Assembly (NCBI RefSeq): GCF_004919045.1
Contig: NZ_SWDW01000001.1
Location: 248,001-312,000 of the forward strand
Direction of reading: 5' to 3'
Source: Sinomonas albida
Lineage (GTDB): Bacteria > Actinomycetota > Actinomycetes > Actinomycetales > Micrococcaceae
DNA: 64,000 nucleotides
Of this stretch, positions 33,752 to 42,898 are shown in pieces (positions within the stretch are counted from its first letter, which is position 1; each line of letters begins with the position of its first letter). Position numbers and translations under genes: made by a program. Below the pieces are notes generated by a model. That model was not told where the DNA came from. It was given only the letters and a program-made list of their open reading frames with translations, and did not search any database.

Positions 33752-34912
33752 TCAGGCGAGGGCGAGTGGCGCGCGCGCCGCGATGACGTCTTCGTAGTGG
33801 TGTACGAGCTGGTCGCAGATCGAGGACCACGTGCGGCCCTGGACGCTGTTCAGGGCCGCCTCGGCGAACGCGGCCCGCTTCGCGTCGTCGCCGATGAGGT
33901 CCTGGACGTAGGAGCGCAGCTCGTCGAGGTGGCCGGGGGTGTAGAGCCAGCCGGTCTTCGAGTTGTCGACGAGGTCGAGGGGCCCACCGCGGCCGGTCGC
34001 GACGACCGGCACTCCGGAGGCCATGGCCTCCTGGATGGTCTGGCAGAACGTCTCGAACTCGCCCGGGTGGACGAACAGGTCGAAGCTCGCCATGATCCGA
34101 GCCAGGTCTTCGCCGCCCTGGAAGCCCGCGAAGTGCGCGGTCGGGAGCTGGGCCTCGAGGGTCGGGCGGAGCGGCCCGTCGCCGACGATGACGAGCTGCG
34201 TGTTGGGAAGGTTGGCGAGCACGCGCAGGTCTTCGACCTGCTTCTCTGCGGCGAGCCGGCCCACGTACCCGATGATCTTGCGCGGCGTCCCGGCTGAGCC
34301 CAGGCCCTGGGCACCGCCCGCTACGGAGGCCCGCCACGCGCCGTCGCGCTTCGACGGATGGAAGCGCTGGGTGTCGACTCCGCGGCGCCACATCGCGACG
34401 TCGAAGATGCCCCGCCCGCGCAGTTGGTTGAGGGCGAACGACGACGGCGCAAGCGTGCGGTCCGCGAGGAGGTGGATCTTCTCGACGCGCTGCCACGCCC
34501 AGTTCTCGAGGAACGGGAAGCCGTAGCGCGCCGCGTAGCTCGGCACCTCGGTCTGGTAGATCGCGACGGTGGGGATTCCGAGGCTGTGGGCCGCGCGCAC
34601 CGCACGCCAGCCGAGCTCGAACGGGGAGGCGAGGTGGACGACGTCGGGCGCGAACTTCCTGAGGATGCGCCGCACCTTCGGGACCGCCCCGAACGCGACG
34701 CGGACCTTGGAGTAGCCGGCCATGGGCATCGCGGGAAGGCGGCGCACGAGCGCGCCGGAGACGTACTCGGGGCCGGCAGCGCCGTCACCCGCGGGCGCGA
34801 TCACGAGGACGTCGTCGCCGCGCTCTTGGAGATGGTCAAGGACCCGCAGGACTGAGTGGGTCACGCCGTTCATCTGCGGAAGGAACGATTCGGCAACTAT
34901 CGCTATCCTCAC
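33752..34912 (-). CDS. GT4 family glycosyltransferase, alpha-mannosyltransferase-like
   Basis: A 386-residue GT-B enzyme. The N-terminal fold is MRIAIVAESFLPQMNGVTHSVLRVLDHL with HLASPFELGWRAVRAA. The C-terminal donor-binding half has IIGYVGRLAAEKQVEDL, VIVGDGPLRPTLEAQL, and FVHPGEFETFCQTIQEAMASGVPVVATGRGG, where the EX7E motif (E in GEFETF to E in QEAMASG) binds the donor. The opening FLPQMNGVTHSVLRVL resembles actinobacterial MgtA/PimB-like mannosyltransferases acting on glycolipids. It pairs with the nucleotide-sugar dehydrogenase gene. Downstream of its start (in the gap) lies the third repeat array. Confidence 0.88.
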   Translation of the reverse strand: MRIAIVAESFLPQMNGVTHSVLRVLDHLQERGDDVLVIAPAGDGAAGPEYVSGALVRRLPAMPMAGYSKVRVAFGAVPKVRRILRKFAPDVVHLASPFELGWRAVRAAHSLGIPTVAIYQTEVPSYAARYGFPFLENWAWQRVEKIHLLADRTLAPSSFALNQLRGRGIFDVAMWRRGVDTQRFHPSKRDGAWRASVAGGAQGLGSAGTPRKIIGYVGRLAAEKQVEDLRVLANLPNTQLVIVGDGPLRPTLEAQLPTAHFAGFQGGEDLARIMASFDLFVHPGEFETFCQTIQEAMASGVPVVATGRGGPLDLVDNSKTGWLYTPGHLDELRSYVQDLIGDDAKRAAFAEAALNSVQGRTWSSICDQLVHHYEDVIAARAPLALA

Positions 34913-35016
34913 GCTTCCACGGTCGGGGCGGTTGCTGACGGGATGGCGGAAACGGCGTGACGGCGAGGGGAAGCCTTGGTTAACGAGAGGTTTGCGACGG
35001 TTGCTGGAAGGGGTCC

Positions 35017-35203
35017 ATTTCGGGTACAGCTACCCCCCCGCCCTACCCGTCTCGGGTACAGATATCCCCCGGTTATCCCGTCTCGGGTACAGATATCTGC
35101 TGCTTTTTCCGTCTCGGGTACAGATATCCGCCGGTTTTCCCGTCTCGGGTACAGATCATCTGTACCCGAGATGGTTCTGGGGCGGGTTATCTGTACCCGA
35201 GAT
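35017..35203. repeat. array 3 of the dispersed 31-bp repeat (seven copies, inverted in the middle)
   Basis: Copies of (G/A)T(C/T)TCGGGTACAG start at 35017 (divergent), 35049, 35080, 35111 and 35142, spaced 31-32 bases, then turn to ATCTGTACCCGAGAT at 35158 and 35189. The turning point (35142-35172) pairs at 14 of 15 positions, as in array 2. The array fills the 345-base gap between the glycosyltransferase and MFS genes; I see no other feature there. Confidence 0.92.
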
Positions 35204-35257
35204 GGATAAGGGGCGGGGGCGGGGATAAGGCGGTGGATAGGGCGGGCGGGGACTCCG

Positions 35258-36448
35258 TCAGGCGCGCGTGCGCAGGCCCGGGGCGAGCGCCGCAATGCCG
35301 CCGACGACGACGGCGAGCGCCCCGAGCCCCCAGCCGATCCCCACGCCCGTGGCGACGGCGCCGACGAGGAGCGGGCCGCCGGCGTCGCCCAGTTCGCGCC
35401 CGAGTTCGGCCGTGCCCATCGTCCGGCCCATGCGCTCCTGCGGCGTCGCGTCCGCGAGGTGCGCGAACGCGATGGGCGTCGCGACGCCGATCCCCGCGCC
35501 CACGAGGAGCGCCGCCGCGTACACGGGCACCGCGGCCCAGCCCCCGGGCGCGAGTGGCGTCAGCGTCGCGACGAGGGCTCCCGCGGCAATGACGAGCAGC
35601 CCGCCGGCCATCCCGACGCCGTCGCGCACCCGCCCCGCGTCGCGGAGGCGGCCTACGCGCGGCTGGATGATCGAGGAGCCGAGGGCGAGGACAGTGACGG
35701 CGCCGATCGCCTCGACCGTTCCGAGGCCCGAACGCGCCGCGAGTGCGGGGAGGAAGCCGACGGCGGCCCCGAGCGAGCCGGTAGCGGCCGCGAGCACGAG
35801 GGTCGTCCCGAGGAACGAGCGTTCCGTGAGCTGGCGTGCGAGGTCCGCGACGGTGTAGCGCGGTCGCGGGAGCGGGTCGAGGCGGGGGACAGCGGCGGCG
35901 ACCCAGGCGGCGACGCCCAGCGCGAGCACGGCGAGCGCCCCGAACAGGAGCGGGAAGCCGCCCGCGAGGAGCGCCGCGGCGCCGAGGAGCGGCCCGAAAG
36001 CGTAGCCGAGGCCCTTCCACACGCCGTACCGGCCGAAGTAGCGGCCCGTGTGCTGGCCCGCGATCCGCGCGACGCTGGCCGACGAGGCGGGGGAGAACGC
36101 GGACGCCGCGGCGCCCTGCCCGAGACGCGCGGCGGCGAGAAGCAGCGGCTGGCCGGACCACAGCCCCACGAGCGAGGCGACCGCGAAGCCGAGCAGCCCT
36201 CCCACGATGACGGGCTTGGGCCCGATCCTGTCCGCGAGCGTGCCGAAGACCGGCTTGAGGAAGACCTCAGCGACGTCGTACAGCGCGAGGAGAACGCCGA
36301 GCACGAGGAGGTTGAGCCCGATGTCCTGGCTCTCCGCGCCGAGACCGGCCGCAATGCTGTGGGCACCGAACGCCGTCGTGAACCCCGCGGCGTAGAGGGG
36401 GACGACGACGGCGCGCGGCGGCGAGGGCTGTCGTTGGGGGAGGCTCAC
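35258..36448 (-). CDS. MFS transporter
   Basis: A 396-residue twelve-helix major facilitator. The A-like motif GTLADRIGPKPVIVGGLLGF lies between helices 2 and 3. Helices 4 and 5 follow with GLWSGQPLLLAAARLGQGAAASAF, and the second half has PRVGRLRDAGRVRDGVGM between helices 8 and 9. It is the size and layout of drug/H+ antiporters (DHA family). The substrate is unknown and no regulator is next to it. The stop lies 55 bases from the repeat array. Start codon at 36448. Confidence 0.88.
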   Translation of the reverse strand: MSLPQRQPSPPRAVVVPLYAAGFTTAFGAHSIAAGLGAESQDIGLNLLVLGVLLALYDVAEVFLKPVFGTLADRIGPKPVIVGGLLGFAVASLVGLWSGQPLLLAAARLGQGAAASAFSPASSASVARIAGQHTGRYFGRYGVWKGLGYAFGPLLGAAALLAGGFPLLFGALAVLALGVAAWVAAAVPRLDPLPRPRYTVADLARQLTERSFLGTTLVLAAATGSLGAAVGFLPALAARSGLGTVEAIGAVTVLALGSSIIQPRVGRLRDAGRVRDGVGMAGGLLVIAAGALVATLTPLAPGGWAAVPVYAAALLVGAGIGVATPIAFAHLADATPQERMGRTMGTAELGRELGDAGGPLLVGAVATGVGIGWGLGALAVVVGGIAALAPGLRTRA

Positions 36449-36564
36449 GCGTGAAGTCTACGAAGTGCCGGCGGGCTGGCCGTGAGGGCGGGGGTGTGCC
36501 GAACATCACATCTCTGACGGTCCGCTTCGGAAATGCGACGGGGCCGGTCGCGGTTGCCGCCAGC

Positions 36565-37749
36565 ATGACGCTTGAGTACACGGAAGAGAACAAGGACGCG
36601 ACCGGAGAGAACAAGGACGCGACCGGGCAGGGTGCGGCCGCCCTCGAGGACCTGTTCGCGCCTGTCAGCCTCGGATCGCTCCGAGTCCCCAACCGCTTCG
36701 CGATGGCCCCGATGACGCGCGAGTTCTCGCCGGATGGCACCGTGACGGACGACGTCGCGGGCTACTACGCGCGCCGCGCCGCGGCGGGCGTGGGCCTCCT
36801 CATCACGGAGGGCGTCTACGTCTCGGAGGACTCAGGCCCGAGCACCCGCGTGCCGCGCCTGTTCGGGGAGCCTCAGCTCGCCGCGTGGAAGCGCCTCGTC
36901 GACGCCGTGCACGCGGAGGGCGGCCTCATCGCGCCGCAGCTGTGGCACCTCGGCGCCGAGCGCGGCGACCACGCGACGTTCAATCCGGAGCTTCCCACCC
37001 TGAGCCCGTCGGGCCTCTCGTCCTCGGGCAAGGCACGTGGCCGGGCCGCGACGGTCGCGGAGCTCGAGCGCATCCGCGACGACTTCGCCCGCGCCGCGCT
37101 CGCGGCGAAGGAAGCGGGCTTCGACGCGGTCGAACTCCACGGCGCCCACGGATATCTCCTGGACCAGTTCCTCTGGGACGGCACGAACCGCCGCGAGGAT
37201 CAGTACGGCGGTTCCCTTGAGGCCCGGACGCGCTTCCCGGCCGAGGTCGCCGCGGCAGTGCGCGAGGCCGTTGGCCCGGAGCTGCCGGTCATCTTCCGCT
37301 TCTCGCAGTGGAAGTCGGGCGACTACGCGGCACGGATCGCGAAGACACCGGCCGAGCTCGAGGCTCTCCTCGGCACCCTCGCGGACGCCGGCGTCTCGGT
37401 GTTCCACGCCTCGACCCGCCGCCACTGGGAGCCTGCGTTCCCCGAGGTCGAGGGGCCCGACGGGCAGCTCGGGCTTGCCGGCTGGGCCAAGAAGGCCACG
37501 GGGCTGCCCTCGATCGCGGTCGGGTCGGTGGGGCTCAGCAACACGTTCGAAGTCACGTGGACCGAGGGCGGGCGCTCCGACGTCCGCGGGCTCGACGCCC
37601 TGCTCGAGCAGCTCGGCCGGGGCGAGTTCGACCTCATCGCCCTGGGCCGCGTCCTCCTGAGCGATCCGGCCTGGGTTGAGAAGGTGCGCGAGGGCCGTCA
37701 CGCCGAGATCCTCCCGTTCCGCGCCGAGGACCGCTCGACGCTCAGCTGA
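36565..37749 (+). CDS. NADH:flavin oxidoreductase / Old Yellow Enzyme family
   Basis: A 394-residue TIM-barrel flavoprotein. FMN-binding NRFAMAPMTREFSPDG, the substrate His pair in the ELHGAHGYLLDQFLWDGTN motif with NRREDQYGGSLEARTRF, and the C-terminal LIALGRVLLSDPAWVEKVREG are typical. Such enzymes reduce activated alkenes, nitro-esters or quinones with NAD(P)H. The N-terminus from ATG 36565 has a short direct repeat (ENKDATG twice), an unstructured tag; longer starts at 36496 (GTG) or 36451 cannot be excluded since no clear ribosome site is visible. Divergent from the MFS gene. Confidence 0.87.
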   Translation: MTLEYTEENKDATGENKDATGQGAAALEDLFAPVSLGSLRVPNRFAMAPMTREFSPDGTVTDDVAGYYARRAAAGVGLLITEGVYVSEDSGPSTRVPRLFGEPQLAAWKRLVDAVHAEGGLIAPQLWHLGAERGDHATFNPELPTLSPSGLSSSGKARGRAATVAELERIRDDFARAALAAKEAGFDAVELHGAHGYLLDQFLWDGTNRREDQYGGSLEARTRFPAEVAAAVREAVGPELPVIFRFSQWKSGDYAARIAKTPAELEALLGTLADAGVSVFHASTRRHWEPAFPEVEGPDGQLGLAGWAKKATGLPSIAVGSVGLSNTFEVTWTEGGRSDVRGLDALLEQLGRGEFDLIALGRVLLSDPAWVEKVREGRHAEILPFRAEDRSTLS

Positions 37750-37899
37750 AGGTTCTCGCCGCGTTCCCGCCCGCGTGACTGTCCCCATCGGGTGGGAACG
37801 CGGCGAGTCACATGGCCCGCTGAGTCCCGGGCCGAAGAAGTCGGCCGGAAGGCGCAGCACGGGCGGTCCGGTGCGCCTGAGCCGCACTCACGGCGCTCC

Positions 37900-39234
37900 A
37901 TGGCAGAGTGGATCGCGATGAAATTGCGCGCCGACCAGCAAGGGCTCCGTGGCCTTCCGATGCCCCTGTGGCTCCAAGGCGCCGTCGAGTCCCTGCAGGC
38001 CGTGCTGCTTTCGGCCGTGATCGCGATCGTGCCGATCGCGGCGGTCTGGCTCACGGGCGGCTTCGGCTCGCTCCCGGTCGACCAGGGCGCCCGGCTGGCC
38101 GGGCAGGCGTGGCTTCTGGCCCACGGCGTCCCGCTCCACCTGAGCGGGGCGGGACTTTCCCCGGCAGGGGGAGCGGCCCCGTCGTCGAGCGTCCTGAGCC
38201 TCATCCCGCTCGGCTTCACGCTCGTCCCATTCCTCCTCTCGTGGCGCGCAGGCCGCCGCCTCGCCCGCGCGTCGTACGCTGACACGCTCTGGCAGGCCAT
38301 CCTCGGCGCGGCCGGGATGTACGCGCTCGCGGGCTTCGCCACGGCGTTCGTGTGCAGCACCCCGGAGGTGAGCGCGAGTTCAGGCCTCGGCGCCTCGGTG
38401 CCGCTCATCCCCGTGGTCCTCGGCCTCGTGATCGGGGCGCGGCGTGAGGCCGGCTCCTGGACGCGGCTCATCGGAGTGGACGCGGTGGACTGGATCGCGC
38501 GCACCGGCCAGTACTCGCGCTGGACGGGCAGCTACTTCTGGGCCGTGATCCGCGCGGGCTTCGTGGCCGCCGTCGCCGCGTTCGGCCTCGCCTGCGCCCT
38601 CCTCGCGCTCGACCTCGCGATCCGCTGGGCGGACGTCGTCACGGTGTACGAGGCGCTCGGCGCCGGCGGCGTCGGAGGCGGAGCGCTCACGCTCGCCCAG
38701 CTCGGCTATATGCCGAATCTCGCCGTGTGGGCTCTCGGGTGGTCCTCGGAGGCGGGCGTCGTCCTCGGCAGCGGCTCGACGGCGGGCGCGCTGACGACGG
38801 CGGCCGGACCCCTCCCGCCGATCCCGGTCCTGGCAGCGATCCCGACCTCGTCCGTGCCGCTCGCGTCCGCGGCCGTGGTCCTTGCGGTCCTCGCGGGCGT
38901 CCTCGGCGGCTGGTGGTTCCAGCGCGCGGGCGAGGACCACCTCGACGAGTGGCTCGCCATCAAGATTCCGGCCCGTTGGTTCACGGCGACCGTCTCCGCG
39001 CTGGTCCTCGGGCTCCTCGTGGGCGCCGTGGCCGGGGCGATGTGCGCGGGCGCCGCGTGGCTCGCGGGCGGCTCGGCCGGGGTAGGCCGCTTCACGGTGC
39101 TCGGGCCGAATCCGCTCCTGATGCTCATCTGGGTTGGGGCGGAGGTCGCCGTGGGGGCGGTGATCGGCTACGCGCTCGGCCCGTGGCTCGAGCGTGGGCA
39201 GCTAGCCCGCACCGGCGCCGAAAGCGTGTCCTAG
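37900..39234 (+). CDS. DUF6350 / PerM-like membrane protein
   Basis: About 445 residues with eleven or more hydrophobic segments, no charged catalytic motif, and a hallmark WLTGGFGSLPVDQGARLAGQAWLLAHGVPL near the N-terminus, with GEDHLDEWLAIKIPARWFTATV late. In actinobacteria this family (named DUF6350, linked to cell division as PerM in mycobacteria) lies directly before purN. The purN gene indeed follows after about 40 bases. The start could be 37900 or MKLRADQQ at 37918. The role is inferred from the family and the conserved neighbourhood. Confidence 0.8.
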   Translation: MAEWIAMKLRADQQGLRGLPMPLWLQGAVESLQAVLLSAVIAIVPIAAVWLTGGFGSLPVDQGARLAGQAWLLAHGVPLHLSGAGLSPAGGAAPSSSVLSLIPLGFTLVPFLLSWRAGRRLARASYADTLWQAILGAAGMYALAGFATAFVCSTPEVSASSGLGASVPLIPVVLGLVIGARREAGSWTRLIGVDAVDWIARTGQYSRWTGSYFWAVIRAGFVAAVAAFGLACALLALDLAIRWADVVTVYEALGAGGVGGGALTLAQLGYMPNLAVWALGWSSEAGVVLGSGSTAGALTTAAGPLPPIPVLAAIPTSSVPLASAAVVLAVLAGVLGGWWFQRAGEDHLDEWLAIKIPARWFTATVSALVLGLLVGAVAGAMCAGAAWLAGGSAGVGRFTVLGPNPLLMLIWVGAEVAVGAVIGYALGPWLERGQLARTGAESVS

Positions 39235-39273
39235 CGCCCGGGAAGCCCGGCTCGCGTCGAATATCGTTGACCC

Positions 39274-39852
39274 ATGCGCATCGTGGTCCTCGTCTCCGGC
39301 ACCGGCTCCAACCTCCAGGCGGTGATCGACGCCGTGAGGTCCGGCGAGCTCGATGTCGAGATCGCCGCGGTGGGCGCGGACCGCGAGGGGACCTACGGGA
39401 TCGAGCGCTCCGAGGAGGCCGGGCTCGAGACGTTCGTGGTCAACTTCAACTCGTTCCCCACGCGGGCCGAGTGGGACGCCGCGCTCTCAGACCGCGTGGC
39501 CTCGTACTCTCCGGATGTCGTGGTCTCCTCGGGCTTCATGAGGATCGTGAGCGCGGAGTTCATCGAGCGCTTCGGCGGCCGCTACGTCAACACGCATCCA
39601 GCCCTCCTCCCGGCGTTTCCGGGCGCCCACGGCGTCCGCGATGCGCTCGCGTACGGCGTCAAGGTCACCGGCTGCACGGTGCACTGGGCCGACGCCGGCG
39701 TCGACACGGGCCCGATCATCGCCCAGGAGGCGCTCGCCATCGCGGAGGACGACGACGAGGAGTCGCTCCACGAGCGGATCAAGGTCGTCGAGCGGCGCCT
39801 GCTCGTCGACGTCCTGCGCCGCCTCTCGAGCGGCGAGCTCACGGCACCCTGA
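39274..39852 (+). CDS. purN: phosphoribosylglycinamide formyltransferase
   Basis: A 192-residue PurN. It starts MRIVVLVSGTGSNLQAVIDAV (phosphate site), and carries VVVSSGFMRIVSAEFIERFGGRYVNTHPALLPAFPGAHGVRDAL with the catalytic Asn-His pair of NTHPALLP, and CTVHWADAGVDTGPIIAQEAL with the catalytic Asp of DTGP. It transfers a formyl group from 10-formyl-THF to GAR in purine synthesis. In most relatives purH follows at once; here an ABC transporter pair and two further genes intervene before purH at 43135. Confidence 0.96.
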   Translation: MRIVVLVSGTGSNLQAVIDAVRSGELDVEIAAVGADREGTYGIERSEEAGLETFVVNFNSFPTRAEWDAALSDRVASYSPDVVVSSGFMRIVSAEFIERFGGRYVNTHPALLPAFPGAHGVRDALAYGVKVTGCTVHWADAGVDTGPIIAQEALAIAEDDDEESLHERIKVVERRLLVDVLRRLSSGELTAP

Positions 39853-39992
39853 CCCCTACCGCCGCCGGAAGCGCCCTGCGATCCCCGGCCGGCATCGCTG
39901 CGCGTGCATCCGCGTGCATCCCCCGATCGGGGGATGCGCACATCGGCCTCCCGATGGCTGCGCGGCGGGCCAAACCGCGTCATGCTCATGAC

Positions 39993-40898
39993 ATGAGTAC
40001 GAATCCTGCCGATCTTGCGGTCCGCGTGCGCGGGCTGCGCAAGGAATACGGTGACCTCACCGCCGTCGCCGGTATTGACCTGGACATTGCGCGGGGCGAG
40101 ACCTTCGCGCTGCTCGGCCCGAACGGCGCCGGCAAGTCCACTACCGTCGAGATCCTCGAGGGCTACCGCCACCGCACGGCGGGCGAGGTGAGCGTCCTCG
40201 GCTCCGACCCCGCGCACGCGCGGCTCGGCTGGAAGGCCCGCCTCGGAATCGTCCTCCAGACCACAGGGGAAAGCGGCCAGTACACGGTCCGGGAGCAGCT
40301 CGCGCACTTCGCGCGCTTCTACCCGAACCCGCGCAACGTCGAGGACGTCATCGCGGCCGTCGGCCTCGAGAAGCAGGCCAAGACCCGCATCGGCAAGCTG
40401 TCCGGTGGGCAGCAGCGCCGCGTCGACGTGGCCCTCGCGATCGTCGGGCGTCCCGAGCTGCTGTTCCTCGACGAGCCGACCACGGGCTTCGACCCCGAGG
40501 CGCGGCGCGAATTCTGGAAGCTCATCGAGGAGCTCACGGCCGAGGGGACCACGATCCTCCTCACCACCCACTACCTCGACGAGGCGGCCCGCCTCGGCGA
40601 CCGGGGCGGCGTGATCGTGGGGGGCCGCCTCGTCGCCGTGGGCCATATCGGGGAGCTCGGCGGGGCGGACGCGCGCGTCCCCGTGGTGCGCTGGCGCGAC
40701 GAGTCGGGGGCCCTGCGCGAGGAGCGCACGCAGCGCCCGGCTGAGCTGGTCGTTGACCTTGGCCGCCGGTTCGGGGGCGAGCCACGCGAGCTCGAAGTCA
40801 TCCGCCCGAGCCTCGAAGACGTCTATCTCGGATTGGTGCATGCCGCAGGCTCGCAGGCCTCCGCGGCTGAACTTGTTGAGGAAGGAGAGCCGGCATGA
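39993..40898 (+). CDS. ABC transporter ATP-binding protein (drug/lipid exporter type)
   Basis: A 301-residue ATPase: Walker A LLGPNGAGKSTTVEILEG, Q loop IVLQTTGESGQY, signature KLSGGQQRRVDVALAI, Walker B LLFLDEPTTGFDPEARR, switch LLTTHYLDEAA. A C-terminal extension of about 70 residues follows, as in DrrA/CcmA-like exporters. The start codon of the permease gene overlaps its stop by four bases (ATGA), so the two proteins are translated together and form one exporter. The substrate is unknown. Confidence 0.95.
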   Translation: MSTNPADLAVRVRGLRKEYGDLTAVAGIDLDIARGETFALLGPNGAGKSTTVEILEGYRHRTAGEVSVLGSDPAHARLGWKARLGIVLQTTGESGQYTVREQLAHFARFYPNPRNVEDVIAAVGLEKQAKTRIGKLSGGQQRRVDVALAIVGRPELLFLDEPTTGFDPEARREFWKLIEELTAEGTTILLTTHYLDEAARLGDRGGVIVGGRLVAVGHIGELGGADARVPVVRWRDESGALREERTQRPAELVVDLGRRFGGEPRELEVIRPSLEDVYLGLVHAAGSQASAAELVEEGEPA

Positions 40899-41707
40899 GC
40901 GTCATATCGCACGGAATGGCCCGCACGAGCTACGAGACGAAGGGGTACTTCCGCTCGCCGGACACGGTCTTCTTCACGTTCCTGTTCCCGATGCTCATGC
41001 TCGGGATCTTCGCCGCGGCCTTCAGCTCCCGTGGGGACATCAGCCTCGCGCCCGCGTCCCCGGACCACGTCTCCGTTGCGGCGTATTACCTGCCCGGCAT
41101 GCTTGCGGCGGGGATCCTGCTCTCCGGGGTGCAGAACCTCGCCGTGGACATCGCGGGGGAGAAGGGCGACGGGACACTCAAGCGGCTCGGCGGCACTCCG
41201 CTCTCTCCCGTGTCCTACTTCCTCGGGAAGCTCGGCCGCGTGTTCGTGACCGCCGTCCTCCAGGCGGCCATGCTCATTGTCGTCTCGAAGTTCGCGTTCG
41301 GCGTGGCCCTCCCCACCTCATGGGATGCGTGGGCCACGTTCGCGTGGGTCTTCGTCCTCGGCACGGTGACGTCCGCGCTGCTCGGCATCGCCCTCTCCGC
41401 CCTGCCGAGGAGCAGCCGGAGCGCCACGGCCGTCGTCGTGCCCATCGTGCTTGTCCTTCAGTTCATCTCCGGCGTGTACCTGCAGTTCTCGGGGCTCCCG
41501 GAATGGATGCAGAACCTCGCGAGCGTCTTCCCGCTCAAATGGATCGCGCAAGGCATGCGCTCCGTCTTCCTCCCGGACGGGTTCAAGATGCTCGAGCAGC
41601 ACGGGAGCTGGGACCTCGGCTGGGTCGGCGTGTGGCTTGCCGTATGGCTCGTCGTGGGGCTCGTGGTGAGCCGGCTGACCTTCCGGTGGATCCGCAGGGA
41701 CGCCTGA
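40895..41707 (+). CDS. ABC-2 type transporter permease
   Basis: A 270-residue membrane protein with six segments. It has the ABC-2 core: GYFRSPDTVFFTFLFPMLMLGIFAAAF near the start, AGILLSGVQNLAVDIAGEKGDGTLKRLGGTPLSPVSYFLGK (the coupling loop, EKxxGTLKRL), and PLKWIAQGMRSVFLPDGF near the end. It is encoded with its ATPase and closed by a strong hairpin at 41711-41743. Export direction is inferred from family. No accessory regulator is seen. Confidence 0.93.
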   Translation: MSVISHGMARTSYETKGYFRSPDTVFFTFLFPMLMLGIFAAAFSSRGDISLAPASPDHVSVAAYYLPGMLAAGILLSGVQNLAVDIAGEKGDGTLKRLGGTPLSPVSYFLGKLGRVFVTAVLQAAMLIVVSKFAFGVALPTSWDAWATFAWVFVLGTVTSALLGIALSALPRSSRSATAVVVPIVLVLQFISGVYLQFSGLPEWMQNLASVFPLKWIAQGMRSVFLPDGFKMLEQHGSWDLGWVGVWLAVWLVVGLVVSRLTFRWIRRDA

Positions 41708-41710
41708 CAT

Positions 41711-41743
41711 GCGTGTGGGGCGGCAGCCCGCCGCCCCACACGC
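41711..41743. terminator. 14-bp bidirectional hairpin between converging genes
   Basis: GCGTGTGGGGCGGC and GCCGCCCCACACGC pair perfectly around the 5-base loop AGCCC. It lies between the stops of the ABC permease (+) and the SRPBCC gene (-), so it can serve both. Confidence 0.75.
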
Positions 41744-41761
41744 CTCTACGCCGTCAGTCGG

Positions 41762-42370
41762 TCAGATGACCGGTCCGGTCTCGGTGGTTCCGCCGCCAGC
41801 GCCGGTCGTCCCACCGGCCCCGCCGAGCCCGGTCCCGGTTCCCGGACCGGTGCCCGTGGTGCCGCCGAGGCCGGTGGTTCCTTCCGGGCCCGACTCGAAG
41901 ACCTCGCCGGACTGCGGAGTGGAGCCGACGTCGCCGCGCCACGCGCCGGTCTCAGTGCCGCGCGATTCGATGAAGTCCTTGAACTTCTTCAGATCGGAGC
42001 GGACCTGCATGTCGTCTGCCCCGAAGAAGGCGCCGATCTTCTCGACCGCCGAGTCCGGGTCCCACTGGAACTGAACGTTCACGCGGGTGGTGGTCGGCCC
42101 GAGCGCCTCGAACGCGACGACTCCGGCGTGCTCGGTTCCCTCCTCCGTGCGCCACGCGACGCGCGAGTCGGGCTCCTGCTCTGTGATCAAGGTATCGAAT
42201 TCACGTGTCTGGCCCGCCACCTTGGTGGTCCAGTGGAGGTGCGTGCTGTCCCGCTGAACCACGGACTCCACGCCCCCCATGAACTCGGGGAATGATTCGA
42301 ACTGGGTCCACTGGTTGTAGGCGGTGGACACGGGGACATTGACGTCGATGGACTGCTGAACGGTAGCCAT
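41762..42370 (-). CDS. SRPBCC (polyketide cyclase/dehydrase-like) family protein
   Basis: A 202-residue protein. Residues 1-145 form a START/SRPBCC domain (TVQQSIDVNVPVSTAYNQWTQFESFPEFMGGVESV, HWTTKVAGQTREFDTLITEQ, VAWRTEEGTEHAGVVAFE), a helix-grip pocket for hydrophobic ligands. The rest is a low-complexity Gly/Thr tail (GTTGLGGTTGTGPGTGTGLG) of about 45 residues. Such proteins bind lipids, polyketides or ceramides. It is the second gene of a minus-strand pair with the DoxX-like membrane protein. Function unknown. Confidence 0.85.
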   Translation of the reverse strand: MATVQQSIDVNVPVSTAYNQWTQFESFPEFMGGVESVVQRDSTHLHWTTKVAGQTREFDTLITEQEPDSRVAWRTEEGTEHAGVVAFEALGPTTTRVNVQFQWDPDSAVEKIGAFFGADDMQVRSDLKKFKDFIESRGTETGAWRGDVGSTPQSGEVFESGPEGTTGLGGTTGTGPGTGTGLGGAGGTTGAGGGTTETGPVI

Positions 42371-42457
42371 GGAATTCTCCTTCTGCTCCGTGGGCGGCCT
42401 TGTGCTCGATCCGCGCCGGTGGGCGCCCGTCCACCGTACGCAGGGCCTGAAAGGGGG

Positions 42458-42898
42458 TTAACGCTTGGTGGCGCGACCTCCCCTCACAACCTTGCGCTTG
42501 CGGTCGAGTAGGAGGGCGAGGCCGATCGCGGCGAGCCACGAATCCTTGGCCATCGCGACGCCCGCTGGCGTGGGCCGGATGCCGTCGGCCTGAGTGAGGC
42601 CCGGCGTCTTCGCGTACACGGCGAGGAGACCAACGCCGAAGCCCGTGAGGCCCAGTGCCGCGAGCTTGGTGGGGAAGATTGGCAGGACGAGGGCGGAGCC
42701 GAGGGCGATCTCGCTTGCGGCGAGGGCCTTGCCGAACGTTGCCGCGGGCAGCTGCCTGACCTGCGGCACGGCATTGGCCGCCATGCCTTGGACTGCCCTG
42801 GCGCTCTCCTCGTCGAGGGAGAGCTTGGAGATCCCGGAATTGAGGAGGTACGCCCCGGTCGCCAGACGCAGAACCGCGTGGCTCAGCGAGAATGCCAT
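42458..42898 (-). CDS. DoxX-like small membrane protein
   Basis: A 146-residue protein with four hydrophobic helices: LRLATGAYLLNSGISKL, FGKALAASEIALGSALVLPI, KLAALGLTGFGVGLLAVYAK and WLAAIGLALLLDRKRK. The general layout is that of DoxX/SURF4-like proteins, often placed beside oxidative-stress or SRPBCC genes. The short basic C-terminus ends in KVVRGGRATKR. It lies just upstream of the SRPBCC gene and may be co-transcribed (gap of about 87 bases). Function unknown. Confidence 0.75.
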   Translation of the reverse strand: MAFSLSHAVLRLATGAYLLNSGISKLSLDEESARAVQGMAANAVPQVRQLPAATFGKALAASEIALGSALVLPIFPTKLAALGLTGFGVGLLAVYAKTPGLTQADGIRPTPAGVAMAKDSWLAAIGLALLLDRKRKVVRGGRATKR

